Shown piece after piece: positions 23,850-32,376 of a stretch of 41,207 nt of DNA. Numbering within the stretch: the stretch's first letter is position 1; each line of letters opens with the position of its first letter. The DNA comes from Oscillospiraceae bacterium (GTDB lineage Bacteria; Bacillota; Clostridia; Oscillospirales; Oscillospiraceae): contig JAFVMW010000013.1 in the NCBI GenBank assembly GCA_017506735.1, positions 1 to 41,207 of the forward strand, written 5' to 3'. A program made the translations under genes and the position numbers. Under the pieces are notes generated by a model. The model did no database searches. It was given only the letters and a program-made list of their open reading frames with translations, and was not told the origin of the DNA.

Positions 23850-23958
23850 GTAATAAGGAAGAGTGAATAGTGAAGAGGTATGGTATCGCTTCGCGATGAA
23901 TCTGAATCGTCCCGAAGGGACACCACACTTATTCACTATTCACTATTACCTCTTACTT
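23850..23958. repeat. Palindromic repeat element in the metG leader
   Basis: GAGTGAATAGTGAAGAGGTA near 23861-23880 is answered by an inverted copy, ATTCACTATTCACTATTACCTCTT, near 23932-23955. Between them lie smaller palindromes TCGCTTCGCGA and GTCCCGAAGGGAC. The element sits between the T-box terminator and the metG Shine-Dalgarno and has no coding sense. It looks like a short mobile palindromic repeat. Confidence 0.6.
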
Positions 23959-23978
23959 CAAACCAAGGAGGATCAGAA

Positions 23979-25940
23979 ATGAGCAACAAGAAACCCTATT
24001 ATATCTCTACAGCCATTGCCTATACTTCCGCCAAGCCTCACATCGGCAATACCTATGAGATTGTTCTGGCAGATGCCATCGCCCGCTACAAGCGTCAGGC
24101 AGGCTTTGATGTCTACTTCCAGACCGGCACCGACGAGCACGGTCAGAAGATTCAGGAAAAGGCTGAGGCCGCAGGCGTGACGCCTCAGGAGTATGTGGAC
24201 AATGTGGCCGCAGAAATCAAGCGGATCTGGGATCTGATGAACACCACCTACGACCGCTTCGTCCGCACCACCGATCCCGAGCACAAGACCAAGGTGCAGA
24301 AGATCTTTGAGCGGATGTATGAGAAGGGCGACATCTACAAGGGCAAGTACGTGGGCAAGTACTGCACTCCCTGTGAGTCCTTCTGGACCGAGAGCCAGCT
24401 GGTGGACGGCAAGTGCCCTGACTGTGGCCGGGAATGCAAGGATGCCGAGGAAGAGGCCTACTTCTTCAAGATGAGTAAGTACGCAGACCGCCTTCTGGAG
24501 CACATCGAAACCCATCCCGACTTTATCCAGCCCGAGAGCCGGAAGAATGAGATGATCAACAACTTCCTGAAGCCCGGTCTGCAGGATCTGTGCGTTTCCC
24601 GCTCCAGCTTCACCTGGGGTGTGCCTCTGACCTTCGCTCCCGGTCATGTCAGCTACGTGTGGCTGGACGCACTGTCCAACTACATCACCTTCTGCGGCTA
24701 CGATCCCGACGGAAACCACGACGAGCATTACAAGAAGTTCTGGCCTGCTGACCTGCACCTGATCGGCAAGGACATCGTCCGGTTCCACACCATCTACTGG
24801 CCCATCTTCCTGATGAGCATGGGCGAGGAACTGCCCAAGCAGGTCTTTGGTCATCCCTGGCTGCTGGTCAAGGGCGACAAGATGTCCAAGTCCAAGGGCA
24901 ACATGATCTATGCAGACGACCTGGTAGAGCTGTTCGGCGTGGACGCTGTCCGCTACTTCGTGCTGCATGAGATGCCCTTCGCTTCCGACGGTATTATGAC
25001 CTACGACCTGATCATTGAGCGTGTCAACTCCGAGCTTGCTAACATTCTGGGCAACCTGGTCAACCGCACCATCGCCATGGATCACAAGTATTTCGACGGC
25101 AAGGTTATGCCTTCCGATGTCTGCGAGCCCATCGACGAGGAGCTGAAGGCTGTGGCTCTGGCCATGCCCGGCAAGGTGGAGGCCAAGATGAACGAGCTGA
25201 AGGTGGCAGATGCCATCGACGAGATCTTCGTCCTGCTGCGCCGCGCCAACAAGTATATCGACGAGACTGCTCCCTGGGCACTGGCCAAGGACGAGGCAAA
25301 CCATCCCCGTCTGGGTACCGTACTGTACAACCTGCTGGAGTCCATCCGTTTCGCCGCCATTGCCCTGGAACCATTCCTGCCTGATACCTCCAAGCGTATT
25401 CTGTCCCAGATCAACATGGAGAACGGCGGCCTGGAGAGCCTGAATGCCTTCGGCGCAATGCCTGTGGGCGGCGATGTGGGTACCGGCGAGATCCTGTTTG
25501 CCCGTCTGGATATGGCAAAGAAGCTGGCTGAGATCGAGGAATTCAACGCCGCCAAGGCCAAGGCCGCTCTGCCTGCGCTGGAGATCGAGCCCTACACCGA
25601 GGAGAAGGTGGATTTCGACACCTTCTGCAAGTCTGACCTCCGTGCTGTGAAGGTTGTGGACTGCAAGAACGTGAAGAAGTCTGACAAGCTGCTCCAGTTC
25701 ACTCTGGACGACGGCTCCGGCACCCCCCGTCAGATTCTCTCCGGCATTGCCAAGTTCTACAAGCCCGAGGAGCTGATAGGCAAGACTCTGGTGGCCATCA
25801 CCAACCTGCCTCCCAGAAAGATGATGAGCCGGGAGTCCAACGGTATGCTCCTGTCCGCTGTTCACACCGAAAAGGGTGAGGAGAAGCTGAATCTGATCAT
25901 GCTCGACGACGCGATTCCCGCAGGCGCAAAGCTTTGTTGA
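23979..25940 (+). CDS. metG: Methionyl-tRNA synthetase
   Basis: A 653-residue class I synthetase charging tRNA-Met. The HIGH-type motif is PHIGN (residues 20-24) and the KMSKS loop is at 301-305. The connective zinc knuckle has CTPC and CPDC near 127-149. Residues about 545-653 form the C-terminal tRNA-binding/dimerisation domain (DLRAVKVVDCKNVKKSDKL...ILSGIAKFY). Start follows AAGGAGG by 8 bases. It is preceded by a methionine T-box. Confidence 0.97.
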   Translation: MSNKKPYYISTAIAYTSAKPHIGNTYEIVLADAIARYKRQAGFDVYFQTGTDEHGQKIQEKAEAAGVTPQEYVDNVAAEIKRIWDLMNTTYDRFVRTTDPEHKTKVQKIFERMYEKGDIYKGKYVGKYCTPCESFWTESQLVDGKCPDCGRECKDAEEEAYFFKMSKYADRLLEHIETHPDFIQPESRKNEMINNFLKPGLQDLCVSRSSFTWGVPLTFAPGHVSYVWLDALSNYITFCGYDPDGNHDEHYKKFWPADLHLIGKDIVRFHTIYWPIFLMSMGEELPKQVFGHPWLLVKGDKMSKSKGNMIYADDLVELFGVDAVRYFVLHEMPFASDGIMTYDLIIERVNSELANILGNLVNRTIAMDHKYFDGKVMPSDVCEPIDEELKAVALAMPGKVEAKMNELKVADAIDEIFVLLRRANKYIDETAPWALAKDEANHPRLGTVLYNLLESIRFAAIALEPFLPDTSKRILSQINMENGGLESLNAFGAMPVGGDVGTGEILFARLDMAKKLAEIEEFNAAKAKAALPALEIEPYTEEKVDFDTFCKSDLRAVKVVDCKNVKKSDKLLQFTLDDGSGTPRQILSGIAKFYKPEELIGKTLVAITNLPPRKMMSRESNGMLLSAVHTEKGEEKLNLIMLDDAIPAGAKLC

Positions 25941-25950
25941 TATGATCACC

Positions 25951-26045
25951 GTCATTGCGAGCCAGTGCGCACACTGGCGTGGCAATCCCGTGAAGGGGTC
26001 AGAAGCCTTACGGGATTGCCACGGGCCTTCGGCCTTCGCAATGAC
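25951..26045. repeat. Palindromic intergenic repeat, copy A
   Basis: It begins GTCATTGCGAGCCAGTGCGC and ends CGCAATGAC, so the termini are inverted repeats. Inside are GTGCGCAC, GGCAATCCCGT / ACGGGATTGCC and GGCCTTCGGCC palindromes. The first 39 or so bases are identical to copy B at 30931. It lies between metG and the amidohydrolase. Confidence 0.75.
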
Positions 26046-26079
26046 GTTTTTTTTACTTTCTGACTACGGAGGAATGAAA

Positions 26080-26934
26080 ATGCTCGCCGACTGCCACATT
26101 CATATGCTTCTGGACGGGGAATACTGGCGTGCTGCCATCGATACCCATCGGCAAAGCCCCGCTATTGCCCTGATCCGGGAAAGACTCGCGTCCTATGCCC
26201 AAAATGGCTTTACCTACCTCCGGGACGGCGGCGACCGCTGGGGCGTGGGCAGGGCCGCCCGGGATCTGGCCCCGGAATACGGCATCCGATACCGCACCCC
26301 ACTGGCTCCACTGTGCCGGGAGGGAAATTACGGTGCCTTCATCGGCAGCACCTACCGGGATCTGGGGGAGTATCGAACCCTGGTGCGTCAGATCCGAAGG
26401 GACGGAGGCGACTTCATCAAGATTATGATCTCCGGGCTGATGGATTTTGACCGCTTCGGCGTTCTGACCCAGCCAGGTTATCCCCGGGAGCTGATCCGGG
26501 ATCTGATCGCTGTGGCCCACGACGAGGGCTTTTCCGTCATGGCCCACGCCAACGGCGCCCGGACGGTGGAATACGCCGCGGAAGCCGGGGTGGACTCCGT
26601 GGAGCACGGTGCGTATCTGGACAGCGATGCCCTCCGTGCCATGGCGGAAAACGGAACCGTCTGGTGTCCTACATTGTCCACCGTGGGAAACCTGCGGGGC
26701 AGGGGACGGTTCGATGAACAGGCGGTGGCGGCGATTTATGACAGCGCCCTGGCCAATGTCCGCTGCTTTGCGGCCATGGGCGGACGGATCGCCCCCGGCA
26801 GTGACGCAGGTGCCTGGGCTGTGCCCCATGTGGAGGGAAGCCTGGACGAATATGAACATCTCCGGGCTGCTTTGGGAGGGGATTTCGCTGCCTGTGTAAC
26901 CCTTGGAGTACAGGCGATTCGGGATAAGTTCTGA
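26080..26934 (+). CDS. Metal-dependent amidohydrolase-family hydrolase
   Basis: A 284-residue TIM-barrel hydrolase. Metal-binding motifs are visible: HIH near residues 6-8, the bridging lysine candidate in FIKIMISG, then MAHANG, VDSVEHGAY and the late aspartate in PGSDAGAW. This order fits the amidohydrolase/imidazolonepropionase-like group. The substrate cannot be told. ATG at 26080 is preferred because GGAGG is 7 bases away; the ATG at 26074 is too close. It is flanked upstream by repeat copy A and downstream by the purine operon promoter and shares no obvious pathway with either. Confidence 0.8.
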   Translation: MLADCHIHMLLDGEYWRAAIDTHRQSPAIALIRERLASYAQNGFTYLRDGGDRWGVGRAARDLAPEYGIRYRTPLAPLCREGNYGAFIGSTYRDLGEYRTLVRQIRRDGGDFIKIMISGLMDFDRFGVLTQPGYPRELIRDLIAVAHDEGFSVMAHANGARTVEYAAEAGVDSVEHGAYLDSDALRAMAENGTVWCPTLSTVGNLRGRGRFDEQAVAAIYDSALANVRCFAAMGGRIAPGSDAGAWAVPHVEGSLDEYEHLRAALGGDFAACVTLGVQAIRDKF

Positions 26935-27017
26935 ATCTGATTTTTTGCTTTGTGTGATTTTGACAGATTAACCGACGAAGATATGCCAAAATTATACAAG
27001 AAAAATCAGAACAGGAT

Positions 27018-27046
27018 TTGACGAACGGAATCATTTGTGATAAAAT
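27018..27046 (+). promoter_or_regulatory. Promoter of the purine operon
   Basis: TTGACG (27018-27023), 17 bases, TAAAAT (27041-27046), about 17 bases before the riboswitch aptamer. Confidence 0.8.
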
Positions 27047-27062
27047 ATGGTCGTTGAATAAA

Positions 27063-27176
27063 GCGCCCGGCTACTGACGGAATCAGGTGGAATACCACCG
27101 GGGAACCGGGCGTCTGAACAGCCGACCGTCTGGGCGTACTTGTCTTTTTGGACGGGTGCGCCCTTTTGTGTTTTTT
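27063..27176 (+). ncRNA. ZTP/ZMP riboswitch (pfl motif) with terminator
   Basis: P1 is CGCCCGG (27064-27070) with CCGGGCG (27106-27112). The internal loop has CTACTGACGG and the hairpin GGTGGAATACCACC followed by GGGGA. After a short linker comes GCCGACCGTCTGGGCG (27121-27136), close to the conserved 3' block of this riboswitch. That block overlaps a terminator stem (GGGCG at 27132 with GCGCCC to 27163) followed by TTTTGTGTTTTTT. ZMP/ZTP accumulates when one-carbon supply for the AICAR transformylase step is low. Binding should block the terminator and turn on the pur genes, including that transformylase. Confidence 0.9.
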
Positions 27177-27186
27177 AGGAGGAGCT

Positions 27187-27681
27187 ATGAAAAAAGTTGG
27201 CATTATCATGGGCAGTGATTCTGATCTGCCTGTCGTTCGCAAGGCCATTGACACCCTTGCGTCCTTTGACGTACCCTACGAGGTACACATTTACTCCGCC
27301 CACCGGACCCCTGTGCAGGCTCAGAGCTTTACTGCCTCTGCCCGTGAAAATGGGTTCGGTGTTTTGATTTGCGCTGCCGGCATGGCCGCCCATCTGGCCG
27401 GTGCCGTTGCCGCCAACACCACCCTGCCCGTTATCGGCATCCCCATGTCCTCTTCCAACCTGGGCGGCATGGAGGCACTGCTGTCCACCGTGCAGATGCC
27501 CAGCGGCATCCCTGTTGCCACCGTGGCCATCGGCGGCGCTGTGAACGCCGCGTTGCTGGCTATGGAAATGCTGGCCATCTCCGACGAGGCACTGGCTGAA
27601 AAGCTGGCCGCCAAGCGTGCTTCTGACACTGCCGCCGTTCTTGCCAAGAACGCCGCCGTGGAAGCCGAATTCAATAAGTAA
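27187..27681 (+). CDS. purE: N5-carboxyaminoimidazole ribonucleotide mutase PurE
   Basis: A 164-residue PurE. The class signature [12 protein letters not shown] is at the N-terminus, followed by [10 protein letters not shown] and [10 protein letters not shown], and later [21 protein letters not shown]. First gene after the ZTP riboswitch, with AGGAGG upstream. Whether it is class I (needing PurK) or class II cannot be settled here; no purK is in the window. Confidence 0.95.
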   Translation: MKKVGIIMGSDSDLPVVRKAIDTLASFDVPYEVHIYSAHRTPVQAQSFTASARENGFGVLICAAGMAAHLAGAVAANTTLPVIGIPMSSSNLGGMEALLSTVQMPSGIPVATVAIGGAVNAALLAMEMLAISDEALAEKLAAKRASDTAAVLAKNAAVEAEFNK

Positions 27682-27741
27682 TCCCCTAGATATTCATCTT
27701 TTCAACATACAATTTCTATTTTCAGAAAGAGGTAATCAATT

Positions 27742-28431
27742 ATGGAAAACCTGAAGCTGCTGTACACCGGCAAGACCAAGAATGTTTATGAGCTGCCCAA
27801 TGGCAACTGCCTGCTGCTGTTCAAGGACGACTGCACCGGCAAGGACGGCGTGTTCGATCCCGGCGAGAACTCCGTGGGCCTGACCATCGAGGGCGTGGGC
27901 GATGTGAACCTGCGCATGAGCATCTACTTCTTCGAGAAGATCAATGCCGCCGGCATCAAGACCCACTACGTTTCCGCCGACCTGGCAAACACCACCATGG
28001 AAGTTCTGCCTGCCAAGGTCTTTGGCAAGGGCCTGGAAGTCATCTGCCGCCGCAAGGCTGTTGGCTCCTTCTTCCGCCGCTACAACGACTACTGCACCGA
28101 GGGCCAGGACCTGCCCTACTACGTGGAGACCACCTTCAAGAACGACGCTCTGGGCGATCCCCTGGTGACCAAGGACGGCCTGGTTGACCTGGGCGTTATG
28201 ACCGCTGAGCAGTATGAGTCCCTGAAGGCTCAGACCCAGGCTATCACCAAGATCGTTGCTGACGATCTGGCTGAGAAGGGCATGGAGCTGTACGACATCA
28301 AGTTCGAGTTCGGCTACGCTCCCGACGGCCAGGTTATGCTGATCGACGAGGTCGCTTCCGGCAATATGCGCGTTTACAAGAACGGCGAGTACATCGATCC
28401 CATGACCCTGAACGGTCTGTTCTTTGCCTGA
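27742..28431 (+). CDS. purC: SAICAR synthetase PurC
   Basis: A 229-residue ATP-dependent ligase joining CAIR and aspartate. It opens [13 protein letters not shown] and has the [13 protein letters not shown] block, a [21 protein letters not shown] block and the final RVYKNGEY. It is 60 bases past purE, with AAAGAGG upstream of the ATG. Normal length for this family. Confidence 0.95.
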   Translation: MENLKLLYTGKTKNVYELPNGNCLLLFKDDCTGKDGVFDPGENSVGLTIEGVGDVNLRMSIYFFEKINAAGIKTHYVSADLANTTMEVLPAKVFGKGLEVICRRKAVGSFFRRYNDYCTEGQDLPYYVETTFKNDALGDPLVTKDGLVDLGVMTAEQYESLKAQTQAITKIVADDLAEKGMELYDIKFEFGYAPDGQVMLIDEVASGNMRVYKNGEYIDPMTLNGLFFA

Positions 28432-28448
28432 TTTTCTGTGATTTGCAA

Positions 28449-28478
28449 CCCTTGCCCCCGGAATCCCGGGGGTGAGGG
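28449..28478 (+). other. Strong hairpin in the purC-purM gap
   Basis: A 13-base arm CCCTTGCCCCCGG pairs with CCGGGGGTGAGGG across a small loop; a T-rich stretch follows only 10 bases later. It may be a weak attenuator or an RNA-processing site. purF, which commonly occupies this place in pur operons, is absent. Confidence 0.5.
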
Positions 28479-28557
28479 CTGTCGCTGTTTTATTGCGGAT
28501 TCCCCAAAAACACAACTGTCCGCCTCTGCGGAACCAATAATCTGAAGGAGTAACGAA

Positions 28558-29607
28558 ATGGATCACAAGAATTCCTATTCCGCCAGCTACGCCGCTGCCG
28601 GTGTTGACATCACCGCCGGCTACCGTGCAGTGGAGCTGATGAAGAAGCACGTTGCCCGTACCCGGAACGAGGGCTGCCTGGACGACGTGGGCGGCTTCGG
28701 CGGCTGCTTCGGCCTGCCCATCGCCGGTATGGAGGAGCCTGTTCTGGTTTCCGGCACCGACGGCTGCGGCACCAAGGTCAAGCTGGCCATTCTGATGGAC
28801 AAGCACGACACCATCGGCATCGATGCCGTTGCCATGTGCGTCAACGATATCATCTGCTGCGGCGCAAAGCCTCTGTTCTTCCTGGACTACATCGCCTGCG
28901 GCAAGAACATCCCCGAGAAGATCGCTGAGATTGTCGGCGGCGTTGCGGAGGGCTGCGTCCAGTCCGGTGCCGCGCTGATCGGCGGCGAGACTGCCGAGCA
29001 TCCCGGCATGATGCCTGTGGAGGACTACGACCTGGCAGGCTTCGCTGTGGGCATCGTGGACAAGAAGAAGATCATCGACAATACCCGTATGGCAGCCGGC
29101 GATGTGGTCATCGCCCTGGCCTCCACCGGCATCCATTCCAACGGCTTCTCCCTGTGCCGGAAGGTTTTCGACATCGACAACAACAACCCCGAGCTGTACG
29201 TTGCCCGTGAGGAGCTGGGCGGCAAGAGCGTTGCCGAGGCTCTGCTGGTGCCCACCCGGATTTACGTCAAGTCCGTCCTGGCCCTGCTGGAGCAGGTGGA
29301 CGTGAAGGGCATCTCCCACATCACCGGCGGCGGCTTCTACGAGAACATTCCCCGTTCCATCCCCGATGGCCTGTGCGCAAAGATCGACAAGTCCGCCATC
29401 AAGGTTCTGCCTATCTTCGATGTCATCGCCAAGACCGGCAATATCCCCGAGCGTGATATGTTCAACACCTACAATATGGGTGTGGGCATGAGCATCGTGG
29501 TTCCTGCCGACCAAGTGGAGAAGGCTCTGGAGATTCTGAAGGCCAACGGCGAGGATGCCTACGTCATCGGCCAGATCATCGAGGGCGAGGAGAAGGTGAT
29601 CCTGTGA
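28558..29607 (+). CDS. purM: AIR synthetase PurM
   Basis: A 349-residue PurM (phosphoribosylaminoimidazole synthetase). It begins [24 protein letters not shown]. The conserved [35 protein letters not shown] and [13 protein letters not shown] blocks are present. GAAGGAG lies upstream of the ATG. Its stop is overlapped by the GTG start of purN. Confidence 0.97.
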   Translation: MDHKNSYSASYAAAGVDITAGYRAVELMKKHVARTRNEGCLDDVGGFGGCFGLPIAGMEEPVLVSGTDGCGTKVKLAILMDKHDTIGIDAVAMCVNDIICCGAKPLFFLDYIACGKNIPEKIAEIVGGVAEGCVQSGAALIGGETAEHPGMMPVEDYDLAGFAVGIVDKKKIIDNTRMAAGDVVIALASTGIHSNGFSLCRKVFDIDNNNPELYVAREELGGKSVAEALLVPTRIYVKSVLALLEQVDVKGISHITGGGFYENIPRSIPDGLCAKIDKSAIKVLPIFDVIAKTGNIPERDMFNTYNMGVGMSIVVPADQVEKALEILKANGEDAYVIGQIIEGEEKVIL

Positions 29608-30191
29608 AAAAGATCGCTGTCCTCGTTTCCGGCGGCGGCACCAATTTGCAGGCGCTGATCGATGCCCAGGGCTCCGTCCTCAACAGCGGCAGAATTGCCC
29701 TTGTTGTGGCAAACAATGCCAATGCCTATGCCCTGGAGCGTGCAAAGAAGGCCGGTATTGCCACCGCTGTGGTTCTGAAAAAGGAATGCGGCTCACAGAA
29801 AGCCTTTGAAGAAAAGCTGAAGGAAGTCCTTGCGGAGCATGAGATCGACCTGATCGTGCTGGCAGGCTTTATGACCATCCTCACCGAGTCCTTTACCTCC
29901 GCTTACCCCAAGCGGATTCTGAATGTCCATCCCAGCCTGATCCCCAGCTTCTGCGGCGAGGGCTTCTACGGACTCCGTGTCCACGAGGAGGCCCTGCGCT
30001 ACGGCGTAAAGGTCACCGGTGCCACGGTTCACTTTGTCAACGAGATTCCCGACGGCGGTGAGATCATCGCCCAGAAGGCTGTGTACATCGAAGAAGGGGA
30101 CACCCCCGAAATTCTGCAGCGCAGAGTCATGGAGCAGGCCGAATGGCTTCTGCTGCCCATGGCCGCCGAAAAGGTCTGCGCTTCCATGTAA
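29604..30191 (+). CDS. purN: GAR transformylase PurN
   Basis: A 195-residue 10-formyltetrahydrofolate-dependent enzyme making formyl-GAR. Motifs: [38 protein letters not shown] and [15 protein letters not shown] with the catalytic Asn, His and Asp set. Starts with GTG inside the end of purM, so translation is coupled. Confidence 0.95.
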   Translation: MKKIAVLVSGGGTNLQALIDAQGSVLNSGRIALVVANNANAYALERAKKAGIATAVVLKKECGSQKAFEEKLKEVLAEHEIDLIVLAGFMTILTESFTSAYPKRILNVHPSLIPSFCGEGFYGLRVHEEALRYGVKVTGATVHFVNEIPDGGEIIAQKAVYIEEGDTPEILQRRVMEQAEWLLLPMAAEKVCASM

Positions 30192-30204
30192 GGAGATAAT
30201 TACA

Positions 30205-30918
30205 ATGAACGTTTACGAAACCAAGACCATGCGTGAGCGCCTGGACGGCAACACCTACCCCGGCCGGGGCATCGTGCTGGGCGTGACCCCCGACGGCACC
30301 AAGGCTGTCGCCGCCTACTTCATCATGGGCCGCTCCGTCAACTCCCGGAACCGTGTGTTCTGCCTGGAGCCCGACGGCATCCGCACCCAGGCTCACGATC
30401 CTGCTCTGATGAAGGACCCCCACCTGATCATCTACCATCCCGTCCGGGAGCTGGGCCGGGGCCTGATCGTCACCAACGGCGACCAGACCGACACCATCTG
30501 GGAGTTCGCCGCCCGGGGCGAATCCTGGGAAGCTGCCCTGCGGACCCGTCAGTTCGAGGACGACGGCCCCAACTGGACCCCCAGAATCTCCGGCATTCAG
30601 GCAAACGACGGCTCCTACAAGATGTCCATTCTGAAGGCCGCTGATCCCGAGGGCAATGCCTGCGCCCGGTTCTTCTGGGAGTACCCCGCAACCGCCGGTC
30701 TGGGCCATTTCCTGCACACCTATGTCTGCGACGGCAACCCTGTGATTCCCACCTTCCAGGGCGAGCCTGAGCGTGTGGAGATCCCTGCCGACATCGACGT
30801 TTTCACCACCGAGCTGTGGGAGAATCTGGACGAGAACAACAAGATCTCCCTGTTCGTCCGCTACACCGACATCGAGTCCGGTAAGTTCGAGCAGAGAATC
30901 ATCAACAAGCACAACTAA
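30205..30918 (+). CDS. IMP cyclohydrolase, PurO-like family
   Basis: A 237-residue protein of the archaeal-type IMP cyclohydrolase family. It has YPGRGIVLGVTPDG, YFIMGRSVNSRNRVF, VTNGDQTDTIWE, FEDDGPNWTPRISGI, and FFWEYPATAGLGHFLHTYVCDGNP. It should close the final ring of IMP, the step usually done by the N-terminal domain of bifunctional PurH. The next gene carries only the transformylase domain, which fits. AGGAGA lies 9 bases before the ATG. Confidence 0.85.
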   Translation: MNVYETKTMRERLDGNTYPGRGIVLGVTPDGTKAVAAYFIMGRSVNSRNRVFCLEPDGIRTQAHDPALMKDPHLIIYHPVRELGRGLIVTNGDQTDTIWEFAARGESWEAALRTRQFEDDGPNWTPRISGIQANDGSYKMSILKAADPEGNACARFFWEYPATAGLGHFLHTYVCDGNPVIPTFQGEPERVEIPADIDVFTTELWENLDENNKISLFVRYTDIESGKFEQRIINKHN

Positions 30919-30930
30919 AAACCTACCCGT

Positions 30931-31027
30931 GTCATTGCGAGCCAGTGCGCACACTGGCGTGGCAATCCCCTCCGGATTTCCGGAGTGTTGATGGGGATTG
31001 CCACGTCGCTCCGCTCCTCGCAATGAC
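30931..31027. repeat. Palindromic intergenic repeat, copy B
   Basis: Begins GTCATTGCGAGCCAGTGCGC and ends CGCAATGAC. Internal pairs include GGCAATCCCC / GGGGATTGCC and TCCGGATTTCCGGA. The left part is identical to copy A. It lies between the IMP cyclohydrolase gene and the transformylase gene, leaving the downstream Shine-Dalgarno intact. Confidence 0.78.
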
Positions 31028-31055
31028 GTGGAATATTGGATGGAGGATATATAAA

Positions 31056-32240
31056 ATGAAAGAATTTGCCCTGAAGTACGGCTGCAACCCCAACCAGAAG
31101 CCTGCTTCCCTGTATATGCACGACGGCAGCGAGCTGCCCATCGAGATTCTGAACGGCCGCCCCGGCTACATCAACTTCATGGACGCCCTGAACTCCTGGC
31201 AGCTGGTCAAGGAGCTGAAGGAAGCCACCGGCATGGCCTGTGCCACCTCCTTCAAGCACGTTTCTCCCACCTCCGCCGCCGTGGGCAAGGTGCTGCCTAT
31301 TGAGCTGAAGAAGGCCTGCTTCGTTGAGGACGTGGAGGGTCTGGACGAGAATCCTCTGGCCTGCGCTTACGTCCGTGCCCGTGGTGCTGACCGTCTGTGT
31401 TCCTTTGGCGACTGGGTCGCCCTGTCCGATGTCTGCGACGAGATGACCGCAAAGCTGATTGCTCCCGAGGTTTCCGACGGCGTCATCGCCCCCGGCTACA
31501 CCGACGAAGCTCTGGCCATTCTGAAGGCCAAGCGCAAGGGCAGCTACAACGTGGTCAAGATTGACCCCAACTATGTCCCCGACGCTCAGGAGCGGAAGCA
31601 GATCTTCGGCATCACCTTCGAGCAGGGCCGGAACAACTTCAAGATCGGCGAGCACCTGCTGGAGAACATCGTCACCGCCAACAAGGAGCTGCCCGAGTCC
31701 GCAAAGATCGACCTGATCGTGTCCCTGATCACCCTGAAGTACACCCAGTCCAACTCCGTCTGCTTTGCTTATGACGGCCAGGCTATCGGTGTCGGTGCCG
31801 GTCAGCAGTCCAGAGTCCACTGTGTCCGTCTGGCAGGCTCCAAGGCCGATACCTGGTTCCTGCGTCAGCATCCCAAGACCCTGAACCTGCCCTTCCGTCC
31901 CGACCTGGGCCGCCCCGGCCGTGACAACGTCATCGACGGCTACATCAACGGCAATGAGGAGGATGTCTGCGCTGAGGGCATCTGGCAGAACTACTTCACC
32001 GTCCGTCCCGAGCCTCTGACCGCAGAGGAGAAGCGTGCATGGCTGGACAGCCGTGATGCCGTGGCTCTGGGCTCCGACGCATTCTTCCCATTCCCCGACT
32101 CCGTCAAGCGCGGCGTTGCCTCCGGTGTCAAGTACATCGCCGAGCCCGGCGGCTCCATCCGTGACGACCTGGTCATCGCCGAGTGCGACAAGAACGACAT
32201 CGTCATGGCCTTCACCGGCATGAGACTGTTCCACCACTAA
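31056..32240 (+). CDS. AICAR transformylase (PurH transformylase domain only)
   Basis: A 394-residue protein equivalent to the C-terminal domain of PurH, without the N-terminal MGS-like cyclohydrolase domain. Motifs: LKYGCNPNQKPA, the catalytic FKHVSPTSAAVG, KYTQSNSVCFA, and SDAFFPFPDSV...GVKYIAEPGGSIRDD followed by TGMRLFHH. It formylates AICAR with 10-formyltetrahydrofolate; the cyclisation is done by the preceding gene product. GGAGG lies upstream of the ATG. The gene is flanked by inverted copies of the same palindromic repeat. Confidence 0.93.
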   Translation: MKEFALKYGCNPNQKPASLYMHDGSELPIEILNGRPGYINFMDALNSWQLVKELKEATGMACATSFKHVSPTSAAVGKVLPIELKKACFVEDVEGLDENPLACAYVRARGADRLCSFGDWVALSDVCDEMTAKLIAPEVSDGVIAPGYTDEALAILKAKRKGSYNVVKIDPNYVPDAQERKQIFGITFEQGRNNFKIGEHLLENIVTANKELPESAKIDLIVSLITLKYTQSNSVCFAYDGQAIGVGAGQQSRVHCVRLAGSKADTWFLRQHPKTLNLPFRPDLGRPGRDNVIDGYINGNEEDVCAEGIWQNYFTVRPEPLTAEEKRAWLDSRDAVALGSDAFFPFPDSVKRGVASGVKYIAEPGGSIRDDLVIAECDKNDIVMAFTGMRLFHH

Positions 32241-32252
32241 TCAACACCCCGC

Positions 32253-32353
32253 ATCATTGCGAGGAGGGCGAAGCCCGACGCGGCAATCCCCATGGGATTT
32301 CCAGAAGATTGCAGAGGATTGCCACGCCAGTGTGCGCACTGGCTCGCAATGAC
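32253..32353. repeat. Palindromic intergenic repeat, copy C (inverted)
   Basis: The right end, GCCAGTGTGCGCACTGGCTC then GCAATGAC, is the reverse complement of the left end of copies A and B, so this copy lies in the opposite orientation. Left end ATCATTGCGAGG; GGCAATCCCC near 32282. It lies between the transformylase gene and purD. Confidence 0.75.
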
Positions 32354-32376
32354 GTGGATCATTAGGGAGAATATTT

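Noticed and set aside
25951-32353. Possibility that the repeated GTCATTGCGAG segments form a CRISPR array
   Set aside because: The copies are kilobases apart, palindromic throughout and differ in orientation; there are no regular spacers and no cas genes.
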